64,000 nucleotides of DNA from Halomonas sp. S3-1-1. GTDB taxonomy: Bacteria > Pseudomonadota > Gammaproteobacteria > Pseudomonadales > Halomonadaceae. The translations under genes were made by a program, and so were the position numbers. The notes under the pieces are model-generated. The model was not told where the DNA came from, ran no database searches, and saw only the letters and a list, made by a program, of their open reading frames with translations. Positions 59,015-64,000 of this stretch are shown piece by piece. Each line of letters begins with the position of its first letter. The first letter of the stretch is position 1. The stretch spans positions 868,001-932,000 of the forward strand of contig NZ_JALGBZ010000001.1 in the NCBI RefSeq assembly GCF_023757625.1, read 5' to 3'.

Positions 59015-60474
59015 CGACGACTTCTTCCCCTACGCTTTCGGGTGCCGGTTTGGAGGCGCTCAACGAGCGCGTACGCTTTGATCTCGCGTGTCTTAACCTG
59101 CCACCCGCGAACTGGGTGCCCGCCCGCACCGGTGAACAGGGCGAGCACGTTCACGACGTCATCATCATCGGCGGTGGCCAGTGCGGTTTGGTGGCGGCGT
59201 TCGCGCTGATGTCCGGCGGTATTCGCAACCTGCGCATCTTCGATCGTAACCCGGAAGGGCTCGAGGGGCCGTGGCTGAACTACGCGCGCATGGAAACCCT
59301 GCGTTCGCCCAAGACCCTGCCCGGGCCGAGCTACGGCTTTGCTTCGCTGACCTTCCGCGCCTGGTATGAGGCGCAGCATGGAAATGACGCTTGGGAGACA
59401 CTCGACAAGATTCCGCGGCCCACCTGGATGGCGTACCTGAGCTGGTACCGCGAGGTGCTGGCGCTGCCGGTCGAAAACAGCGTCAACGTCGAGCGCGTCA
59501 CGCCCGAAGGCGATCTTCTGCGCCTCGAGCTGTCCGGCGCTGGCGCACCCGCCGAAACGGTGCTGACGCGCAAGCTGATCATGGCGACCGGGCGCGACGG
59601 CACCGGCGCGCCGAAGATCCCCGGCTTCGTCGAGGGCCTGCCGGAGAAGGCCTGGGCGCACACCGCCGACGACATCGACTTCAAGGCGCTGGAAGGCAAG
59701 CGGGTGATCGTGGTCGGCGTGGGCGCGTCCGCGGTCGACAACGCTGCCGAGGCGCTGGAGCACGGCGCGTCCGAGGTTCGCTTTCTGATCCGCCGCGCCC
59801 AGATGCCGACCATCAACAAGATGATGGGTATCGGCTCGTTCGGCTTTACGCACGGCTACGCCGGGCTCAGTGATGCCTGGCGCTGGCGGATCATGCACTA
59901 CTCGTTCATCACCCAGACGCCGCCGCCGCGGGGCTCGACGATGCGCGTCAGCCGCCACGAAAACGCTTTTTTCCACTTCGAGTGCGGCGTCGAAGCAACG
60001 CGTATGGAGGGCGACGAGATCGTCGTCACCACCCGCCAGGGCGAGGTGCGCGGCGATTTTCTGATTCTGGGCACGGGCTTCGAGATCGACCCGCTGGCGC
60101 GCACCGAGCTTGCCGGCTACGCTGACCGCATTTTGCTCTGGCGCGACCGCTACCAGCCCCCGGAAGAGCTGGCCCACGACGAGCTGGGTAAATTTCCCTA
60201 CGTGGGGCGCGATTTCGCCTTTCAGGAGCGCGAACCCGGCAGCGCCCCCTGGCTTTCGAACATTCACTGTTTCAACTACGGGGCGTCGGTCAGCCTTGGC
60301 AAGGTGAGCGGCGATATTCCCGGTATCAGCGAAGGCGCGAGCTGGCTTGCCAGCGCCATCGCCTCGCGCTTTTACCAGGAGGACGTGGAGCGCCACTGGC
60401 AGCAGCTACAGCACTACGATGCCCCGGAACTCCAGGGCGACGAATGGACGGCTTCGCCGCTACCCAATGATTGA
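59011..60474 (+). CDS. FAD/NAD(P)-dependent monooxygenase-like protein
   Basis: 487 aa with two dinucleotide motifs: FAD in DVIIIGGGQCGLVAAFAL and NADP in VIVVGVGASAVDNAAE, in the order of class B flavoprotein monooxygenases. LILGTGFEIDPLARTEL is the third conserved block. May oxygenate a sulfur- or nitrogen-containing intermediate. Overlaps the PLP gene by 4 bp (ATGA), so the two are translated together. Confidence 0.87.
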   Translation: MTTTSSPTLSGAGLEALNERVRFDLACLNLPPANWVPARTGEQGEHVHDVIIIGGGQCGLVAAFALMSGGIRNLRIFDRNPEGLEGPWLNYARMETLRSPKTLPGPSYGFASLTFRAWYEAQHGNDAWETLDKIPRPTWMAYLSWYREVLALPVENSVNVERVTPEGDLLRLELSGAGAPAETVLTRKLIMATGRDGTGAPKIPGFVEGLPEKAWAHTADDIDFKALEGKRVIVVGVGASAVDNAAEALEHGASEVRFLIRRAQMPTINKMMGIGSFGFTHGYAGLSDAWRWRIMHYSFITQTPPPRGSTMRVSRHENAFFHFECGVEATRMEGDEIVVTTRQGEVRGDFLILGTGFEIDPLARTELAGYADRILLWRDRYQPPEELAHDELGKFPYVGRDFAFQEREPGSAPWLSNIHCFNYGASVSLGKVSGDIPGISEGASWLASAIASRFYQEDVERHWQQLQHYDAPELQGDEWTASPLPND

Positions 60475-60501
60475 TGGTCCGCTTGCCCAAGGAGTGTATC
60501 A

Positions 60502-60996
60502 ATGGCACATGTAATCGAGACCGCGGCCAACGTATCGGACAGCGGTGCGCTGTTCGAGGCGCTGACCATGCGCGGCAAACTGATGGATCTTACCGAGCAG
60601 TCCCACGACGCCGCGCTTTTGCCCTCCGATGAAGGCGGCGTGCCGCGCGCCGCGCGCGCCGCACTGGCCTGCCGCATGGCGAAAATCTGTCGCCAGGCTG
60701 GGCTCGTTAGCCACTACCAAGCGCTGCTGGAAAGCTACGGTGCCGATGCCGACCCGCATCGATTGGCCGACCCCGACGCCACCCCCGGCGCGGATGCCCC
60801 GCGCCTGGCGGCGATGGTGACCTATGTGGATCTGGTCACGCGCTCGCCGAAGGACGCCACCAAAGCCGATATCGAAGCGCTGCGCGAAGCCGGGCTCGTC
60901 GATGCCGACATCGTACGCCTGGCCGGGCTGGTCGCCTTCGTCAACTATCAGCTGCGCGTCACCGCGGTGCTGAGTGTCATGGGAGAAACGCAATGA
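60502..60996 (+). CDS. CMD/AhpD-like domain protein, Avi_7170 type
   Basis: 164 aa, all helical, related to carboxymuconolactone decarboxylase/AhpD proteins but without the usual CxxC pair; ALACRMAKICRQAGL has isolated Cys. DADIVRLAGLVAFVNYQLRV is the conserved C-terminal block. It matches my memory of a paralogous pair (Avi_7170/Avi_7169 types) encoded side by side. AAGGAG lies before the ATG. Overlaps the next gene by 4 bp. Confidence 0.75.
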   Translation: MAHVIETAANVSDSGALFEALTMRGKLMDLTEQSHDAALLPSDEGGVPRAARAALACRMAKICRQAGLVSHYQALLESYGADADPHRLADPDATPGADAPRLAAMVTYVDLVTRSPKDATKADIEALREAGLVDADIVRLAGLVAFVNYQLRVTAVLSVMGETQ

Positions 60997-61571
60997 GTCG
61001 CGTCATTCACAAGTTCACTACGCGCATTCCCACCTGGCGGCCCCATGTGACGCCGGTCGATTTCGACAACGCCAACGAAGCCCAGCGCGAGGCGCTCAAG
61101 GAGACGCCGTCCAACACCAAAATTTCCGACTACGTGCTGGTACTGGCCCACGACCCGGAATCGCTGCGTATTCGGACCTCCTTGTTCAATGGCATCATGT
61201 ACGACAAGGGTGGGCTTTGCCGCGAGGAGCGCGAGCTCGGCGCCGTGGCGGCCTCGGTGGTCAACCGCTGCATCTACTGCGCGGCGGTGCACGCCCATCG
61301 TTACAACAACATCGTCGGCGATGATGCGGTGATGAAGGATATCTTCCTGCGTGGCAAAGAGGCCGAGCTCGACGAGCGGACTCGCGCTATTCTGCGCTTT
61401 GGCATGCGCCTTTCCGAGACGCCGCCGAACGTCGATCAGAGCGATATCCAGGCGCTTCGCGACGTCGGGCTCGACGAGCAGGAAATTCTGGATTTGACGC
61501 TGTCGACGACGCTCTTCGGCTGGGCCAACCGGCTGATGCATACGCTCGGCGAGCCGGTGTCCAACGCCTGA
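60993..61571 (+). CDS. Peroxidase-related AhpD-like protein, Avi_7169 type
   Basis: 192 aa. The AhpD active site is RCIYCAAVHAHRY (CxxC with nearby His), the redox pair of alkylhydroperoxidases. GGLCREERELGAVAASVVN leads into it. Could scavenge peroxide leaked by the flavin monooxygenase or act on the substrate directly. ATGA overlap with the preceding gene; the operon then continues to the TRAP genes after 66 bp. Confidence 0.85.
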   Translation: MSRVIHKFTTRIPTWRPHVTPVDFDNANEAQREALKETPSNTKISDYVLVLAHDPESLRIRTSLFNGIMYDKGGLCREERELGAVAASVVNRCIYCAAVHAHRYNNIVGDDAVMKDIFLRGKEAELDERTRAILRFGMRLSETPPNVDQSDIQALRDVGLDEQEILDLTLSTTLFGWANRLMHTLGEPVSNA

Positions 61572-61637
61572 GTCGTCACCGTTCATTACCAGCCACCGTT
61601 CACTAATGATCACAAACCGCCTGACAGGGGAACTATC

Positions 61638-62624
61638 ATGACAAAACGCTCTTTTTCGACGCTTGCGGTACTCGGCGCGGTCACGATGATGGGGGCCACA
61701 CCGGCGTTGGCCGAAACGCTGCGCATTGGGACGGTGGTCAGCGCGCCGCACCCCTGGATCGATGCCGCCGAAGCGTTCAAGGCTGAAATCGAGGAAGCCA
61801 CCGATAATCGCATCACCGTGCAGATCTTCCCGGGCGGTCAGATCGGCAACGACCAGACCATGGTCGACGAGATTCGCATTGGCACCACCGACATGATCAT
61901 TGGCGGGGTCATGAACGTTTCGCCTTACGTGCCGGACTTCGAGATCTTCAGCCTCAACTACCTGTTCGAAGACATGGACATGTTCCGCGCCGCTACCGCG
62001 CCAGACTCGCCGGTGTTCGAGTACTTCGACAACGCCGTGACCGAAGCTGATGTGGGTCTCAAGCTTCTGAGCCTGACCGGCGGTGGCACGCGCAACCTGA
62101 GCACCAACGTTGGGCCGGTCACCGAGCCTTCTGATCTGGAAGGCGTGAAAATGCGCGTGACCGGCTCGCGTTTGGACGCCGACATGTGGCAGGCCTACGG
62201 GGCGTTGACGACGTCGCTGCCTTGGACGGAAATCTACACCGGCATGCAGACCGGCGTCGTCGGCGCGTTCGAAAGCACCATCAGCGGCTACTTCTCCAGC
62301 CGCCTGTACGAAGTGGCGCCGTACCACGCCAAGACCGAGCACCAGATCATGATGAGCCACATCTCGATCGGCGAGAACCGCTTCAACCGCTTCTCTGAAG
62401 AGGACCAGGCGCTCATTATCGAAGCTGCGCAGCACGCCGGCGAGGTGGGTACCGACAAGGGCGAAGAGTACGACGCCGAGTTCATCGATCAGTTCGAAGA
62501 CCTGGGCGTGACGGTCACCGAGGTGGACAAGCAGGCCTTCATCGACCGGGCGCTGCCGCTTCACGACGAGTTCGCCGAAGAGCGCGGTTTGACCGAGCTG
62601 CTCGAGACGATTCGCGACCTTTAA
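61638..62624 (+). CDS. TRAP transporter solute-binding subunit (DctP)
   Basis: 328 aa with a signal peptide (cleavage after PALAE). DctP motifs: VEIFPGGQIGNDQTMVDEIRIG, and VTGSRLDADMWQAYGALTTSLPWTEIY with the conserved Arg (VKMRVTGSR) that holds a carboxylate. It captures an organic acid in the periplasm. GGGGAACTATC precedes ATG. First gene of a full DctPQM set. Confidence 0.93.
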   Translation: MTKRSFSTLAVLGAVTMMGATPALAETLRIGTVVSAPHPWIDAAEAFKAEIEEATDNRITVQIFPGGQIGNDQTMVDEIRIGTTDMIIGGVMNVSPYVPDFEIFSLNYLFEDMDMFRAATAPDSPVFEYFDNAVTEADVGLKLLSLTGGGTRNLSTNVGPVTEPSDLEGVKMRVTGSRLDADMWQAYGALTTSLPWTEIYTGMQTGVVGAFESTISGYFSSRLYEVAPYHAKTEHQIMMSHISIGENRFNRFSEEDQALIIEAAQHAGEVGTDKGEEYDAEFIDQFEDLGVTVTEVDKQAFIDRALPLHDEFAEERGLTELLETIRDL

Positions 62625-62689
62625 GAGACGCCGCACATCGCGCGCCTTCCGCTTTGCGGGAGGCGCCGTTGGCTGGAAAGGATGAACGC

Positions 62690-63196
62690 ATGCGATTGAT
62701 CAATGATGTGCTGGAAAGGGTGCTGACGCTGATTGCCGGCAGCCTATTTGCGATCTTCATCCTGACGGTGCTTTACCAGGTGTTTGCCCGCAGCGTGTTG
62801 GCCATTTCAGTCTCCTGGACCGACGAGATCGCCATGTCCTGTTTCGTCTGGGCGGTGTTTCTTGGCGCCGCGGTGGCGCTGCGCCGGCGCCAGCACTACG
62901 TGGTCGACGTCTTCCCCTCGCACTTCGTCGTCACCCAGCGCGCGCTACGCCTGTTTGGCAGTATCGCCTGCCTGCCGGTCATCTACGTGCTGGTGGTCAA
63001 CGGCAACGTACTGGTGGACATGGGCTGGCACCGCCGCTCGGTGGCGCTCGGCACGCCGATGTCCTACGTGTTCGCCGCCATGCCCGTGGCCGGTGTGGCG
63101 ATGTTTCTGTTCTCCATCGAAATTCTTTTGAAAGACATCAAGATGCTGGCCCGCGGAAAAGACGCCGCAAGCCAAAGCGAGGCCATCGATTCATGA
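62690..63196 (+). CDS. TRAP transporter small permease (DctQ)
   Basis: 168 aa, four helices. VLYQVFARSVLAISVSWTDEIA and LGAAVALRRRQHYVVDVFP are the DctQ signature blocks. ATG 62690 (MRLINDVLERV) is chosen, with GGAAAGGA upstream; an in-frame ATG at 62654 would add a non-conserved extension. Ends in an ATGA overlap with dctM. Confidence 0.92.
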   Translation: MRLINDVLERVLTLIAGSLFAIFILTVLYQVFARSVLAISVSWTDEIAMSCFVWAVFLGAAVALRRRQHYVVDVFPSHFVVTQRALRLFGSIACLPVIYVLVVNGNVLVDMGWHRRSVALGTPMSYVFAAMPVAGVAMFLFSIEILLKDIKMLARGKDAASQSEAIDS

Positions 63197-64000
63197 CTCC
63201 CTTACTGACCCTGATCGGAAGCTTTTTGCTGTTGATCGCTCTGAGCGTGCCGATCGCCTTCGCCATTGGGCTTGCCTCCATCATCACCATTTTGCAGCTG
63301 GGCCTGCCGTTGACCTCGGTGGTCAACCAGATGTTCGCCAGCATCAACTCCTTTCCGCTGCTGGCAGTGCCGTTTTTTCTGCTGCTGGGGCGGCTGATGA
63401 ACGACGGCGGTATCACCGACCGCCTGCTGCGCTTCGCCGACAGCACCGTGGGCCATGTCCGGGGCGGGCTTGGTCATATCAACGTCATGGTGTCGATGAT
63501 GTTTGCAAGCCTGTCCGGCTCGGCGGCGGCGGATACTGCAAGCGTCGGCGCGGTGTTGATTCCAGCGATGAAGAAATCCGGCTACCCGGCGCCTTTCGCC
63601 GTCGCGCTGACCGCGGCGTCCTCGGTGCTCGGCGGCGTCATTCCGCCGTCGATTTTGATGGTGATCTACGGCGCCTTCGGCAACGTTTCTGTTGGCGCGC
63701 TGTTCATGGGCGGGGTACTGCCCGGTGTGCTGGTCGGGCTGATGCAGATGGGCTACGTCTACTACATTGCCAAAAAGCACGGCATCAAGGCGACGGGCAA
63801 GTTCTCGTTTGCCCAGATGGGGAGAACCGCGGTCACCGCGACCCCGCCGATGCTGCTGCCGCTGATCATTCTGGGCGGCATCACGCTGGGCGTCTTTACC
63901 GCGACCGAGGCAGCGTCGGTCGCAGTGCTGCTCGGTATGCTGCTGGCGTTCGTGTTCTACCGCGCCATTCGCTTTCGCCAGCTGCCCGGCATTCTCAGCG
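63193..64000 (+). CDS. TRAP transporter large permease (DctM), 3' end outside window
   Basis: First 269 codons of the large permease. Multiple helices; signature pieces SLSGSAAADTASVGAVLIPAM and AASSVLGGVIPPSILMVIYG. About 160 more residues are expected beyond the window. Starts in the ATGA overlap with the DctQ gene. Confidence 0.95.
   Translation, partial: MTPLLTLIGSFLLLIALSVPIAFAIGLASIITILQLGLPLTSVVNQMFASINSFPLLAVPFFLLLGRLMNDGGITDRLLRFADSTVGHVRGGLGHINVMVSMMFASLSGSAAADTASVGAVLIPAMKKSGYPAPFAVALTAASSVLGGVIPPSILMVIYGAFGNVSVGALFMGGVLPGVLVGLMQMGYVYYIAKKHGIKATGKFSFAQMGRTAVTATPPMLLPLIILGGITLGVFTATEAASVAVLLGMLLAFVFYRAIRFRQLPGILS

Overview
The window is about 64 kb of mostly GC-rich, densely packed bacterial chromosome. 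Gene content (cyoABCDE quinol oxidase, deo nucleoside operon with Tsx and NupC, TPP-riboswitch tenA-thiC, TRAP transporter, MntP, LysR/azoreductase pair) points to an aerobic gammaproteobacterium. The protein flavour fits the Halomonas group; this is an inference from sequence feel, not a database result. No rRNA, tRNA, CRISPR array or intact insertion sequence was seen.

Layout. 0-9 kb: end of tpx, an amidoligase/class-I glutamine amidotransferase pair, an MscS-type channel, two J-domain-related genes, a conserved membrane protein of unknown role and a class V aminotransferase. 9-17 kb: a complete deoxyribonucleoside uptake and salvage unit, tsx-nupC-deoC-deoA-deoB-deoD-cdd on the minus strand, divergent from its DeoR-type repressor. 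Between them lie two DeoR-like operators 21 bp apart over a promoter and a degenerate 13-bp tandem array. 17-22 kb: cyoABCDE. 22-31 kb: a DMT exporter, a small beta-barrel, an HlyD/DUF2955 efflux pair behind a SlyA-like palindrome and a leader terminator, CsbD, a periplasmic unknown, and tenA-thiC under a TPP riboswitch.

31-42 kb is the accessory island. I find 13 attC recombination sites, all in the same orientation, separating short cassettes (GNAT next to the array; inside it HEPN-like, FRG, LysE twice, GFA-like, DinB, GIY-YIG, isoprenylcysteine methyltransferase-like, alpha/beta hydrolase and several unknowns). No integron integrase is visible anywhere in the window, so it reads as an integrase-less cassette cluster (CALIN). 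One attC resembles the long Vibrio VCR type and sits in an AT-rich stretch. Several cassette genes look decayed: a nonsense codon in FRG, lost Cys ligands in the GFA-like gene, and a HigA fragment. The 3' edge runs into a decapitated YefM-type antitoxin followed by an apparently intact YoeB toxin.

42-64 kb returns to chromosomal genes: an NhaC antiporter (with a second copy of the SlyA-like palindrome), a diguanylate cyclase, a lipoprotein cyclase-family hydrolase, TspO, small proteins, an alpha/beta hydrolase interrupted by one TGA, an MFS permease, a DUF2268 protease-like protein, a C39-peptidase/GNAT fusion, an SDR lacking its catalytic Tyr/Lys, azoR with its LysR neighbour, and mntP. It ends in a co-directional cluster: Lrp regulator, cysteine-desulfurase-like PLP enzyme, FAD monooxygenase, two AhpD-like proteins and a TRAP transporter whose large permease runs off the window. 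That cluster looks like an uptake-and-degradation pathway for an unidentified organic substrate.
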